A DNA stretch of 64,000 nt from Odontocerum albicorne (taxonomy: Eukaryota; Arthropoda; Insecta; Trichoptera; Odontoceridae), in assembly GCA_949825065.1 (NCBI GenBank), contig OX463852.1, positions 19,246,189 through 19,310,188 of the forward strand. The letters are read 5' to 3'. Made by a program: the position numbers and the translations under genes. Every line of letters begins with the position of its first letter. Position 1 is the stretch's first letter. Below, in pieces: positions 23,225-34,601 of the stretch. The notes below the pieces were generated by a model, which saw only the letters and a list, made by a program, of their open reading frames with translations, was not told where the DNA came from and did not search any database.

Positions 23225-23575
23225 CCAAAATATGTATAGTGCCTTACGTAAATAATAAAGATTCGATGGTACCATAAAGTATCAAATAACGAAATTTTGA
23301 GAAGAGTATACTGCTGTGGCATCGAGATTCAGTCGTCACGTGCTTACCTGCATTAGTCTTTCATAGACACGGATAGCCTCCAAAGAAATATCCACTTTCA
23401 TGAACTGACAGAGGACAGACGAAAGCACGATGGACTGTTCAGGAGATATAAGAACGCACTGCATGAGACGACTAAATAAAATAACGATCAGCCCACCTGG
23501 AATCAAACACTAGCAGATAGAGGCAAATATCGTAAAATTGTTGCTTATATCAGGAACCCAATGGAGAAAGGAAAC
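23225..23575 (+). mobile_element. LINE-L relic (second copy at 39.85-40.45 kb)
   Basis: TTCGATGGTACCATAAAGTA, GAGAAGAGTATACTGCTGTG, CGAGATTCAGTCGTCACGTG and the later ATCAGGAACCCAATGGAGAA closely parallel 40100-40425, which encodes the end of a non-LTR reverse transcriptase. The frames are broken here. Confidence 0.75.
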
Positions 23576-24009
23576 GTAGAAATTTCATTTTGTTTCGCTA
23601 CGTCCATGTCCAAAAATCTCTTCAAACATGCACTTTTATTTCTCATTCATCTTATATTTCCCTCCGTTAAAATTTCTCCATCTTCTTCCACTCTTTCTTT
23701 AGTCTACTTCTTGTTCACTGTCACAAATATAAATTTTTGTTTTGTAAGGCTTTTGTGACTAATTCTCATAACTCAGTTTCGCGGCCAAACCATGTCAGAC
23801 TTCTTTCTAAATTCTATCAATAACATTCATCACTAAACACAGTTTTCCTTTTTTAGATCATTTTTCGTTCTACAAGACATAGTAATGCTTATGTAGAATA
23901 TTCGGTTTGGCGCGTCTGCGTAACTACCGAATATTTTACACGACACGCATTTTTACCGCATTTGTTTTGTTTTTACCATCCCCAAAAGCTTTATGACGTT
24001 GCTTAGTAA
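23576..24009. other. Unassigned spacer
   Basis: The 65-codon plus frame at 23561-23758 is F/S/L-rich and unrecognised. Nothing else is seen. Confidence 0.4.
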
Positions 24010-24270
24010 ACAAATAAAAAGACAAACATAACAAGGTATAATGCGAATGTGAGTGGAAGACGGGATAGAAGAAGATCAAAGAAAGCGTTGTTGGATCAAG
24101 TAAATGATATTTTGTAAGAAATAAACGCAACAAGTCAGAGAAATCGTAGGAATCGTAAAGGAAGGTGTATGAATATAGAAGAGACAAAGGATGTGTATCG
24201 AGATAGGAAAGTCAAGCACTCTGTATTTTCTGCCTACCATAGCAGGGATGTGACGTGATGATATGTATGT
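24010..24270 (+). mobile_element. RTE-A 3' end
   Basis: GGTATAATGCGAATGTGAGT, GGAAGACGGGATAGAAGAAG (GRRDRRRSKK), TTGGATCAAGTAAATGATAT (LDQVNDI) and a 3' region CTACCATAGCAGGGATGTGA are the plus-strand end of the RTE-A ORF and its 3' untranslated region. Confidence 0.7.
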
Positions 24271-24364
24271 ACGTAAAAAAATAATGTCTTCCGGAACTTG
24301 TTTTTTAATAAGAAAAATGCATTTTCCCTTATTCCATTCTAACAAAAAAATACATATAACATAC

Positions 24365-24645
24365 CAGGAGGGGGGAGGGTGGAGTTGAATGCCTTCATTG
24401 AAAAAACCTCCATCTTCCAGTGGTGGTTTCCTCTGACTGTTAGGCCGATAGGGTGGGGCAGGGGAGGCACTCTGGTAGAGGAGTGGTGGGGAGGGCCGGG
24501 AGAAGGAGAGAGCTCAGCGACATAATGGGAGCTCTTGATTATCATCCAAGCGACTTTGTGACCCCCCCCCCCCCCCCATCTCTTCCCATCCCTCATCGCT
24601 CGACCAACATGCTGATGTACGCCATTTTTAATTCGAGAAGAAGGA
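24365..24645. other. GC-rich, strand-asymmetric patch with a C16 run
   Basis: This is one of the few GC-rich patches. The plus strand is purine-rich with G runs (GGAGGGGGGAGGGTGG at about 24368, GGGTGGGGCAGGGGAGG at about 24451, GGTGGGGAGGGCCGGG at about 24485), then carries sixteen C in a row at 24562-24577. Opposed frames of 103 (-) and 78 (+) codons run through it but are low-complexity. The G clusters could form quadruplex structures. Function unknown. Confidence 0.6.
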
Positions 24646-24699
24646 TACATGTTAATCTATCAATAACTGAAGGAAAATTTTATAATTAAAAAAAAACGA

Positions 24700-24800
24700 T
24701 ATGGTGCTGATTTGTTACAGATCAAACATCTTAGCAAATAGACCCTCAACTCGCTGGTTGCCGTTTCGATCCCTGTTGAAAGACTGCAGTAAACTTATTA
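24700..24800 (+). mobile_element. Possible SINE-A head, old
   Basis: CATCTTAGCAAATAGACCCT, CTCGCTGGTTGCCGTTTCGA and TCCCTGTTG resemble the tRNA-like head with box B. The A box is lost. Confidence 0.4.
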
Positions 24801-24917
24801 CTTATCTAGTTACGGGAGAATACGAGTAGGTTCATGCACTGGAATATATTCTGTTTCTTAAAGGAATTCGGAAATATGACTAAAGATCAACCGAAGTAGG
24901 TATAATTAATAGACGTA

Positions 24918-25035
24918 TTGTAGACTCTTCCAATTAACAAGGAATAGAAGCCTTAAGTGAAAACAATACTTAAACTTAAGTAAAAACAAAAAATAATAAG
25001 CAAGCATCTTATCAACTAAGTCACTGAGTCGACTA
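24918..25035 (-). mobile_element. SINE-A fragment
   Basis: Reverse-strand landmarks are present in order: CTCTTCCAATTAACAAGGAA, AGCCTTAAGTGAAAACAATA, then CATCTTATCAACTAAGTCAC with the A-box region at the right. The 3' tail is missing. Confidence 0.6.
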
Positions 25036-25471
25036 TAATTATTGATGGAGGTCGAATATAATACGGGCTGATAAAAGAATTTTAATTAGGTAAATGTATA
25101 AAAAAATCATCTATTTTAACAGTTTTACCTTCGAAAACTTTAAAAAAGTTTGAATTTCTCCAACTCATACTACTATTATTCTTACTTCTTATTTTCAGAA
25201 AAAAAATAAGACCTGCATATTACACTTACAACAGCACAGGTAAAATAAATTAACGCCAAAGACAAGGGGGATGAACTACATAAGATATGGTTATATGAAA
25301 TATAATGTGCTAGTGAAAGTGCATACATTCTTATTTGAATAACATAGAGAAACTGTGTCACTGGAATATAAGAACATAAAATTGATCTATCTAATAACAA
25401 TTTTCAGAATTTTTAAACAATAGTATATAGACAAATCATAAATTCAAAGATAGTCAAGTTACAAACATCGT
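25036..25471. other. Unassigned spacer
   Basis: No recognised feature. Confidence 0.4.
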
Positions 25472-25590
25472 AGATACACATAGTCGTAAACAGAGATACA
25501 CATAGCCATAAACAGATATACACATAGTCGTAAACAGAGATACACATAGCCATAAACAGATATACACATAGTCATAAACATACTCGTATG
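25472..25590. repeat. Tandem repeat, about 21-bp units in alternating pairs
   Basis: Units of the form AGATACACATAGTCGTAAAC and AGATACACATAGCCATAAAC alternate about five times, giving a 42-bp higher-order step. The last unit runs into ATACTCGTATGTACATAC. Confidence 0.85.
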
Positions 25591-25759
25591 TACATACATT
25601 CTAATATTGAGTTTCATAAAGTTTAAGTCGAAACCTTTGATAAATTATTATTCTTCTGTTTCCCGTTGAAAACAGGATTCTAATATTGAATATTTTGGAC
25701 CCCTATTGACACAGATCATCTTTATCTTTTGTATATATTCAAATAACTTGATTTTTGCT

Positions 25760-25832
25760 TTCCTGGTTATTACTTTATTTTGGTTTCCTGGTTATTACTT
25801 TATTTTGGTTTCCTGGTTTTTACTTTATTTTG
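25760..25832. repeat. 24-bp tandem repeat, 3 units
   Basis: TTCCTGGTTATTACTTTATT followed by TTGG occurs three times with minor change. Confidence 0.85.
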
Positions 25833-26029
25833 CTTTATTGCTGTCCAATTTCTATTTTTGTCAAATTCAATTTCATTCGTTGATTGTAAGGAAAAACAAG
25901 GTAATGTTTTGAAATATTATTAAGCGTGGAAGAAATAAATAAATCTACTCGACAAAATTGTACTTGTTTGAATTATAACGTAGAATACAAATTTTATATA
26001 TTTACTCCAGCTATTTCCTTATTAGGGTA

Positions 26030-26480
26030 AACAGAGAAAACAGAATGCCTGAGTTTCCTATTTCGACTCAAATATTTCGCCTTTATAAATTCCATACACC
26101 TTCTCAAACGACTCTTACGAATTCTTATACTTCTTACATTTCCTTAATTCAAAATATTATTTCCTTGATCCAATCATACTTTCCATGCATTTCCTCTACC
26201 ATGCTTTCCACTCCTATTTGCATTATATATTTCTAGTTTTTCTTACTCATTCGTTACACGTGTCCTAAATATCTTAGAGTACTCTTTTTCATCTTACTCA
26301 ACACATCATCATTTAGTTCACATTAATCCTTGATCACTTCATTCCGTATTCTATCATACATTACTTCTAAGTTCTAAGTGCATGCATTTGTACAGCATTT
26401 ATTCAACTTTCAGTATTTTTAAAGTCTTCTTTCATTTCCATACATCAAAATGGTTACTAAAATTCTGTGGTGGACTAAAA
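26030..26480 (-). mobile_element. RTE-A relic
   Basis: The reverse complement contains the RTE-A landmarks: 3' region CATACACCTTCTCAAACGAC, CTTGATCCAATCATACTTTC, CTCATTCGTTACACGTGTCC and GCATTTGTACAGCATTTATT. Frames are broken throughout. Confidence 0.7.
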
Positions 26481-26564
26481 CTGTGTGATATTAGTACTGT
26501 TGGTGTTGGTACTAAAATCATCTGGGTCTTGTGGTCGAAAACCTCCTCACCATTGCAACGTCAA

Positions 26565-26850
26565 TTTAGTTGAGAAACGAAGCTATGCCGTGGAGTCTGT
26601 TTTAAGTAAGTGAGCCGTTGTACAGTAGCAAACTCACCGGCCACACCACTGTATTGGATCAAATGGCAAACCAAAGGGAGACGACAGGAGTACACCGGCG
26701 TATTTTTTTTACTTTTTAAAAGAATAGATGACCGAAGTGATACGTATCCTTATACCCCCGAACACTAGGTGGAAACAAATGCTTGTGTTATTCGAGGGTA
26801 GTAGTACAGCGCGGGGTTCGAACTTGCGACCGTCCGCACGGAATACTAAA
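26565..26850 (-). mobile_element. SINE-B copy 2
   Basis: The minus-strand head at the right contains GACGGTCGCAAGTTCGAACC with the box B core GTTCGAACCCCGCGC. The body has CCGGCCACACCACTGTATT and ACGAAGCTATGCCGTGGAG as in copy 1. Confidence 0.8.
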
Positions 26851-27310
26851 ATACAGTTGTACAGTCAAGACCTAAAATATTATATTTCTGATATCGCGTA
26901 TATTTGTCTCTTTTATACCCCATTCACTGTCTCTTCCCTTCCCAAGTATTGTGTTCAATAAAAAAATATCTTTTATTTTTCATTTTCTTGCCTGCTTTAA
27001 AATTTGTAATTTTAGTAAGTTCTGGCTTTTCCTATTCGTGTCTGATCTCTAAAACAATAACTTAAGTTTTGCATTTCATAATTCTTTAAAATAGCGATCA
27101 TGATCATTTTTAATATTTCTATTTGAGAAAATTCTCAAATAATATATTTTAAAAGGGAACCTTAACATTTTATACACTCTTGATCCTTGTTATGTACACA
27201 TATTATTCCTCCAATACGAGGAAATTTCGTATTATTAAAAAATATATATTTCTCTAGAATTAGCAATATTTTTTATTACTTTAACTTGTGTGAGTAACTT
27301 GTCAATTTGT
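26851..27310. other. Unassigned spacer
   Basis: AT-rich DNA, no recognised feature. Confidence 0.4.
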
Positions 27311-27437
27311 TTGACTTGACTTGGTAATTGGCTTGACTTGACTTGGCGATTGGCTTGACTTGACTTAGTAATTGTCCTGGCTTGGTAATTGGCTTAACTT
27401 GGTAATTGGCCTGACTAAACTTGGTAATAGGCTTGCC
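27311..27437. repeat. Imperfect tandem repeat of a GACTTGGTAATTGGCTT-type unit
   Basis: TTGACTTGACTTGGTAATTG-like units repeat about six times with lengths of roughly 18-27 bases. Confidence 0.75.
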
Positions 27438-27629
27438 CCAAACGACTACTTTAAAATCATTCTACGAATATCCTTATACAATGATTTAGTATGTTTCCTT
27501 ATTTACTATTGTATTTCTATATCCTTTCACCTTTCTCAGTCATTTGACGATATTCAAAAATTGCTAATTTTAAAGAGTTTATTTTTGTTTCTGTCTTTTC
27601 CAACTTTTTTCACTTAAAATATTTCTCCA

Positions 27630-28005
27630 ACAATGCCGATGACCCAGTTGGTAGAACGCTTATGTTCCAATCCGAAGGTTTTGGTTTTGATTATCGATGA
27701 TACTTAAAAAAATTAGTCCCGATTTTTTTTTTGCGCAACAGGGATCATAACATCCCTTCCTTAAGCTTTGAATTGTTTACACTTGAGGGCTTATCACAGA
27801 TGCTTCCAACCAACTATAAAGATGTCAAAGAAGTCTTAAGTGATTGGAAACTGAAATATGTTTTAAACAAATTACCAGTGTTAATCAAATGGATCGAAAG
27901 ACATGTATCTTACTAACTAGACCACAGAGGTCGTATGTTGGTTGGAAGATATTTCCACATGACAATAAACCCTCCAGATACACTATTGCAATGGAATAAT
28001 AATGC
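27630..28005 (+). mobile_element. SINE-A interrupted by an opposite-strand SINE-A
   Basis: A plus-strand head lies at 27630-27722 (GACCCAGTTGGTAGAACGC, TTTTGGTTTTGATTATCG). A plus-strand tail lies at 27935-28005 (GTTGGTTGGAAGATATTTCC, ACATGACAATAAACCCTCC). Between them, about 27769-27934, is a minus-strand SINE-A (CTTCCAACCAACTATAAAG, GTCTTAAGTGATTGGAAAC, CTAGACCACAGAGGTCG). The simplest reading is a minus copy inserted into a plus copy. Confidence 0.7.
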
Positions 28006-28150
28006 TTCTTCTAATATTTTTATAATTGTGTTTGATTATTTATTTTCTTATTTTTTAATGTACTTCTTCACTGTTACAAACTTTACGCTAAAGCCCCATC
28101 TGAAAAAAAAAATTGATTGACAACGATTTGTTCTTCTATTATAGTGCTAA

Positions 28151-28900
28151 TGTTCCTCAATATCAGGGATGAGCAACAGGTTGATCGTAGCCGTCTTCAT
28201 ATCTTACAATATGGCGTACGATGTTGATAAATCTCATTACGCGCATGTAGTAGTCAAAGCGGTCGGCACCTGTCTAACATACCCTCGGAGTGTGATGTTG
28301 TTTGGCTCACCTCCTGTCTTTCTTCCGGTGAGCAAACGACTTAACATTTGAGTCTACCATCCAGCGTGTCACACAATCGATAAGAATAACTTCTTGTAAC
28401 ATAAGTTTCTATGCTGTGGTGGAAAAAGTGTAGATTCCTTTCTTATGGAAATGTTAAGACCCTTGCAAATATAATGATGAATACGAAAAAAATCAAGAAT
28501 TACCAGTTTCACGAAGAAAAGCAATTTGCACGCTTATTTTTTTACAATGGTAAAAGAAAAATATTGTTTCTTAATGTGTCATTCATCTGTAGCCATAACT
28601 AAGAAAGGTAATTTGTAAAGAAATTTTATATCTCTCCATATTAAATATCCGTCAGAATATCCATTCAACAGCGATTTAAGAAGAAGTAAAATTAAAGAGT
28701 TCAAGTCTAAGTTATTAACAAAAAAAAGTGTTGAAAATACATATTTTAAAATCAATTGCAGATACTACTACTGCATCATTCAAAGTCAGATGCATTTTAG
28801 CAATAATTGTAAGTCATTTTCTGATGCAGAGTTTGTAAAGGAAACTTTGTTGAAAATAGCAGTGTGTTATGCGTTAAATTTCGCGAATTAGATAGGTAGA
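28151..28900 (+). mobile_element. hAT element relic with BED-finger N-terminus
   Basis: The left edge CAGGGATGAGCAACAGG (28151) looks like a hAT terminal inverted repeat of the CAGGGATGGGCAAC type; I do not see the matching right end. The frame at 28411-28602 contains MNTKKIKNYQFHEEKQFARL (about 28471), then after a frameshift VKEKYCFLMCHSSVAITKKG (about 28551). That matches the start of a BED zinc finger (C-x2-C here as CFLMC) in transposases related to the GTF2IRD2/ZBED group. Further on are KIKEFKSKLLTKKSV and KSFSDAEFVKETLLKIAV (the family usually has KPFSDGEFVKECL). Stops and at least two frameshifts make it a pseudogene. The catalytic half is missing. Confidence 0.7.
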
Positions 28901-29912
28901 ACGCGACTATTTTTTTACGTAAAAAGTTGATCGCGACAACAAACAATTTGGCCACCCATATTCTATGTCCTCCGAATAAACGTACTTTAAAAAGGACGTT
29001 TTATTTTATATCGTGAAGATAGTCTCGACATATGAGCTAAAACACGTGTCTTGATGATTTATGTGATTAGTGGAATAATAAAGTAATTTATTATTAAATA
29101 TCAAAGAATAATGTTCACAGGGAGTAATTTTCTACTTTATGAATTCATATTCACAAATAAACCACAAGTACTAAATACAAATAGTACTCTTAAAATATAC
29201 GACAAACTTTCCTTTTCACACAATTTTGTGGTACAAATTTCAGCGGTTTTTCATAATAATTTCAATCTTCTTAACAACCACTGTCCAATACTCCCGCACT
29301 TAGTGAAATACTCGGAAATTCAAATTAAGCGACATTCTGCAAATCTCAATCAAAGAATGTCGAATATACCGTAACTTTTTAAACACAAATCTGTCTGAAA
29401 TTGGTGAAAGGAACATTTCTATATACATTGGTGCGGTTTGATCGCTATAAGGAGAACCACATAAAATAAAAAGATTGAAATGGCGGGCTGAAGGAGGTTT
29501 CCCGCGCTTTAATGAGCGCCATAATTTACATATTACAAATGGCTTCCGTCAAGCAGCCATATTATTTTTTCGTAGTATTTCGCACCACTGCACCCTGGAA
29601 CAGTTACACTCAAACTATTTTTAAATATACTCGTTCTTTAAAACACAATACACATCAATAAAGCCGATACGGTGGCATTTTTTTTTTATCAGTAATAAAC
29701 TTTATTCGTATTCTTAACTCGCTATCGTTTAACTAACAAAATAAACCTAAAGTGGAATATAACATAACAGAGTTTTTTTAGAAATTGTATTCAGATTTCC
29801 TTTGAAAGCAAGATAATAGACCACTCCAATGTTAGAACTTACTGTGAAAATAGAAAATTTAGAATGACTTATTATTGTGACCCTATCAACGACACTTAGG
29901 AAGAGAGTACCA
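28901..29912. other. Unassigned spacer
   Basis: No recognised gene. There is an 87-codon plus frame at 29111-29374 (unrecognised) and a GC-richer stretch at 29480-29540. Confidence 0.4.
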
Positions 29913-30628
29913 TTTATTTATTTATTTAACACTTTTATTGCAATACAATCTGGCGGGCTTATTGCCAGGCGGCAATCTCTTCCAACCAACCAGACAAAAG
30001 TAAATGAAACAAGTTACATGGTCGCATAAATCATTCAAATGACTATCCATCCCCACGAAATCCATAAACATCTATGTGAGCACATGCCCACGAACCCCAC
30101 AAAGACGGACAATCACCCGAACATTATTTTTCATATAAAGTGAGATATCATCAATCAAAAGGAAAGGAAGGGATGGTGGAGAGGAAAGTAAAAGAAAAAT
30201 CAGGAATGAAACACGTTATTTTACTGACTAGAAATTAAGAGTTTTTTCAGCATGCCAAGGACGGAGCGAGTCTTATATTGGTTTGTAACTGATTCCAGAG
30301 TCTCACTGCATATACATTAAAGGACGACGTAAAAAAAGAGGAGCGGTGAACTGGAAAGGCCAATAAACAATATCTGTTTGAGCGTAGCGCTAATCCATGA
30401 TTGGAAAGAAGCTGAAAATTTTCGGCGAGATAAGAGGGTGCGGCGGGACAGTTAAGGATGTTATACAATCGAGACAGCATGCAAATTTGGCGTCTATTTC
30501 TAACATTCAACCAGTTCAATGCCTTCTGGTATGAAGTTATATGGTCGTACTTTCGTAGGTTGAAAATGAATCTTAGACACACATTTTGAAGACGCTGTAA
30601 TTTGTCCAGCTGTTCCTCTGTAACATCA
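29913..30628 (-). mobile_element. LINE-J 3' end with partial reverse transcriptase
   Basis: The minus frame 30247-30582 encodes LRFIFNLRKYDHITSYQKAL, NWLNVRNRRQICMLSRLYNI, LALRSNRYCLLAFPVHRSSF, VRLWNQLQTNIRLAPSLAC: the C-terminal region of a jockey/CR1-group reverse transcriptase, open for 111 codons. The 3' untranslated region and tail occupy 29913-30240 (tail reads ATTTATTTATTTATTTAAC). The match with the copy at 9505-10990 stops abruptly near 30628, so this copy is 5'-truncated there. A CGGAGCGAGTCTT-type junction marks a small deletion near 30250 relative to the sister copy. Confidence 0.85.
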
Positions 30629-30689
30629 TATTGTATTTTGAATAAGTTGGTAGAAAAGATGAAGACAGATTGGAGAAGCTGTTGTTAGT

Positions 30690-30905
30690 AAATAAAAGTG
30701 CTGAAGGGTGGGGAGCATGAGGGCGATATCCTACAAGGTGGATAGACCAAATAAAAAATATGATAAGTTCCTCAATTGCGCTCATCATAGCTCAGAACCG
30801 GGAGGAGTAGAGGCGAATCATCCTTCCAGTTCAGATCATCAAGGAACCACAACTCTTATCCATGAACAACATGACCAAGAATTTGAAATAAGAATAATAC
30901 ACGAA
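30690..30905 (+). mobile_element. Non-LTR reverse transcriptase C-terminal fragment
   Basis: One plus frame at about 30718-30815 reads GRYPTRWIDQIKNMISSSIA, LIIAQNREE and a stop. The GR-P-RW-D-I ... A-NR--WR pattern is the usual C-terminal end of RTE-type ORFs. The fragment is short and broken, and directly follows the LINE-J copy. Confidence 0.65.
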
Positions 30906-31093
30906 AATACGCAAATTCAGACAGACGTCGCTAAAAGAAAATAAGTTGGTCACCAGAATTAAAGTCTACGTTACAATTGGTCTAAGTCTCAACCATGAAG
31001 AAGCTAGTAAGAAGTAAATAATATTTAATGTTATTTTGTGTAAGTCAAATCTAGCCACAGTTATTGCAAAGCTTGTAACGAATTATTTAGATC

Positions 31094-31543
31094 AGTGTCT
31101 CCCAAACTAGGGTTCGCGAGTATATCCTAGGTGGTCTGCAAACTCTTTCAGAAATTATGAAATTTTACTAGAAAATGTCTTCTTCACGCACGCAACAAAC
31201 TCGAACGAATACATTCCCCTAATGCAGGGCTACTTTTTCAAATTAAATACATAATGCATTTAAGTGGCTGTTGGTGGGTTCCAACCAAATAACACGCGTG
31301 CTCTGTATCAACAGACGGAGGTAGCGGTCAGATAAACGCCAGCTTAGGGTAGTGGGTAACGGACAGAAGTTTTTAACAATACCATATATTAAATAAAATA
31401 AAGTGTACACTTATATTTGTTTTATTTTTTAAACTCAATTATTAAAGTAAAAATGTACACTTTAAATTTGTATTAATTAGAGATCCGAAGCAATTTTGTC
31501 CAAACAACAAGGGGCCGGCAAGGGAAAAATGTAAGGAACCTCG
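31094..31543. mobile_element. hAT-type non-autonomous element, right end eroded
   Basis: The left edge CAGTGTCTCCCAAACTAGGG then TTCGCGAGTATATC and GTGGTCTGCAAACTC is a typical hAT terminal sequence (compare CAGTGGTTCCCAAAC-type ends). Near 31520 AAGGGGCCGGCAAGGGAAAA then GTAAGGAACCTC looks like the drifted opposite end. No transposase frame is present, and no clear 8-bp duplication is left. Confidence 0.5.
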
Positions 31544-32724
31544 GATTTACATAATGGATATTTTTAGAGATTCTATAAAGTGTATACATGTATATTGAAA
31601 ACATATAACCTGCTGGTAAGGCCAAGACATGGTAGGACGTGGGAAGGAATGGAATTGGTAATACGTTTGAATAGATAATTTATAGTTGTATGAAAGTCTG
31701 AAAGGTGAAGAGGAAACATTAGAAGAGATTGTATCGGAAGAGGAACATTAGAAGAGAACATTAGTACATCTAATAGGAGAAATTGTATCCGTACCGCTGC
31801 GATATGGCGGGAATACACTAAAGCATATATTTGGTGATGATTATTGATGGTTTATTAAAAAATATATATGCATTTTTACCATTTTATTTTAAATTCATAT
31901 TTTACATTAAAGCATGAAAAATAAATGTCTTATTAATATTCATGCAGACCTTATAGATTATAATGCACATAATTTATTAGATCTCTTAGTTTTCAATGTG
32001 ATTATCATGAACTTGACATGACAATTTATTGAAATATTAAATGATAAATAAATATAGAATGAGAATCATGCTCGCCCCACAGTTTGACGTGCTCTGAAGT
32101 GCATTGCGAGCCCCTAGTCCATTTGCGATAATGAATATGGGAGGGCCAGTTGTGAAATGCATGCCCACCGCTCGCATTCACCGCTCTCCGTTCACTGCTC
32201 ACCGATTTGTGAAAGAGAAAATTATTTTTTTGCCATAATTTTCAGGTCCTTCCATTTTTTTTTTTAATTCTAACTTTTTTCCACATTTTATTCGTACGCC
32301 TATGAATAGAGTTGATTTCAATGTTTCTCAAACTATTCCTCATAAGATGATTTTTTTTAATTTGACATAGGGATGAGTTTTTCACAAATTAACAAGTCTA
32401 CAAAAAAAACAGTTTAACTAATATTTACATATGTTTTGTGATTTCGTTAAAACAGAATTTAACAACGAAATATTAACTTAACTAACTTCATATACTTTAT
32501 ATGAAGGAATGAAGTTTGCTCATTGCAATTACAAGTAAATCTTGAAAACGTGTTTTGTGAGTGGGTTATTTTTACAAATATTTGTCAAAATTACCAAATA
32601 TTTTAAAGTAGTCTTAAATATATCATTGTAAAAATCTAAATTATTTTTGTATCCAAATTAAATAGTATCATATTTTAATCGTTTATGAAAGTTATATCCT
32701 AGGTGCTTTAATAATGTAGACCGA
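31544..32724. other. Unassigned spacer
   Basis: AT-rich DNA. A small internal duplication of GAACATTAGAAGAGA lies near 31710-31765, and a GC-richer stretch at 32080-32205 has no recognised content. Confidence 0.4.
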
Positions 32725-32925
32725 CCTTCATGAAATAGTTGATAAGACAGGTATCTTCCAACTCGAGAGTTACTGGTTTGATTCTCATTGGTAGTCCGAT
32801 TTTTTTTAAAAGAGGGTTTCAGTTTAGTTTTCCCTTAAGGCTTGTTTAACATATTTCTGATTGATTGCAAAAGATTGCCATATGAAAATATATGAAAAAA
32901 TTGTAATACAATACAATATTTTATT
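32725..32925 (+). mobile_element. SINE-A copy
   Basis: AGTTGATAAGACAGGTATCT, box B ACTGGTTTGATTCTCATTGG, a T-run linker, GGGTTTCAGTTTAGTTTTCC and AGATTGCCATATGAAAATAT, ending TAATACAATACAATATT. Confidence 0.8.
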
Positions 32926-33989
32926 ATATCTAAAAATGTACCAATATTATTTACTAAATTGACTATGGTATTTAAAGCACAAGGGTTAAATCGGTGGGTA
33001 TATTGTTTTATGGCAACTCTTGCTACTAACCAGACATAAATTACACATTTTGTGCCAATTGCCAGTTAAGGAGGCTAGAAAATTTTAAATTGTACAAAAT
33101 AAATAAATATAATCTCGTTAGTACGATAATATCTTACTTGTTCATTGAAGAATATTCTGTATCATGAACGTATACAATTTTAGAAAATATATTATTTTTG
33201 TTTCAATAAATAAGTAGAAATATTAAAAAATAAATTTAAGAAAAATGGAAAAAAGGAATGTCATGCGGAAAATAAAATAGCGAAACGTATTGGAGTGTAA
33301 AAAGCCATTTCGTAAATTTTCCATTTATGTGATAATGGAATTCAATTTCTCGACGAGTAGGGGAGAATCCAACCTTACAACCGTCATGCGAATCATATCT
33401 GCGTGCCAACCCATCATACAGAGATTAGTATTATATAAAGGAGGTGATTCTTTTTAAAACTAATACAAATGCGTTTTTGAGGATATAAAAGGCAGCGAAA
33501 TGACAATGCATTATTTCTCATTGGCCAAGGGAACTTTAATGACAACATTATTTAGCTTCAATCTTGTCTCTTCACCCTGATGTATTTTTTGCGGCCATCT
33601 GGAGCATTCCGCGTATTATGTGGTACTACTATGATACTCGAGTCAATAATTTCCGAAGAGATATCATTTCAGCCTTACATCGGTTCATCTTCGGAACGGT
33701 TGGCTACTCCAAAATAGTGGTGCAAATGTTGGTGCTAAGCTCTTCGAACTGACTACTTGCTAAGCTTTTTGAACTCCAGGTTTTAAGTCACTTTATAAGT
33801 ATATTTACTGCACTGCGATACATTTTCCTTCTCCGGTGACGTCGGACATTAAGTCCGTCGTCGCTACTATTCCTTTCATACTCAGGAGTGTAGCCAGCGG
33901 AGGAGGAGTCCCTTTGAGCAGTTCTTTTTTCGTCACAGCGAAACGTCATACTCATAAGAACTAAATAATATTTGATCTTCTTGTGTAGA
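32926..33989. other. Unassigned spacer
   Basis: No recognised gene. A near-perfect 9-bp-arm hairpin (ACGTCGGACATTAAGTCCGT) lies at about 33839-33861. A 62-codon plus frame at 33564-33752 is unrecognised. Confidence 0.4.
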
Positions 33990-34490
33990 TCGCGCTGGAT
34001 GAGTATTTATTTTTCCTCCATAAAAGAGTGGGTGGTGGTAAGATCGAACAAAACTGAATACAATAGTATGTTGGTGCCCACATTGACATATGAAAGAGAA
34101 ACTTGGATTGGCAGAAGAATAATAAAATAAAAAATTAAAGCTGTGTACATGTGTGCAAAGAAAATAATGTGGGGGGATAATGTATGATTGTTTTGGAATG
34201 AAGACATCAGAAAACAAAGCATATTTTAAGTAAGATAAAGAAAGGAACTTTAAGATGGTTTTGGGCATATGAAAAGAATGAATGAAATATAATGACTAAG
34301 CGAGTATAAAAGTAAGAAGCGCAAGGCGTGCGTGGAAGAGGTGGATCGAGAAAAACATGGTTGAAGGATCGAGAAAAAAATGCGTAGAGGAGGCGATATT
34401 TGTGTGCTTGGATAGAAAAGTTTGAATAAATGTTCTTTCTGTCTACCCCGCAAGTGGCGTGGTGTGATGAAATATATGCACGTTTGTATG
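33990..34490 (+). mobile_element. RTE-A relic
   Basis: Plus-strand pieces include AATAATGTGGGGGGATAATG, TTTGGAATGAAGACATCAGA, AACTTTAAGATGGTTTTGGG (TLRWFWA), AAAAGAATGAATGAAATATA, then CGTGGAAGAGGTGGATCGAG (RGRGGSRKTWLKD) and a 3' region TCTACCCCGCAAGTGGCGTG. These match the RTE-A C-terminus. Multiple stops. Confidence 0.75.
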
Positions 34491-34601
34491 TAGCTCATAA
34501 CAAGACATGTAAGAATTATTTCATAAATATTTAGTAAATAAATTTTAATATCTTAGGCCCGAAAGCAAAAAATCGACCATATTCTTTTACTAAAGAAGTC
34601 A

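Noticed and set aside
24339..24689. Opposed 103- and 78-codon frames
   Set aside because: Low-complexity GC-rich stretch with a C16 run; the peptide is Pro/Gly/Arg/His-rich on both strands with no recognisable domain.
31094..31543. Complete hAT MITE
   Set aside because: Only the left end is convincing and no 8-bp duplication was found, so it is listed as an eroded element, not an intact one.
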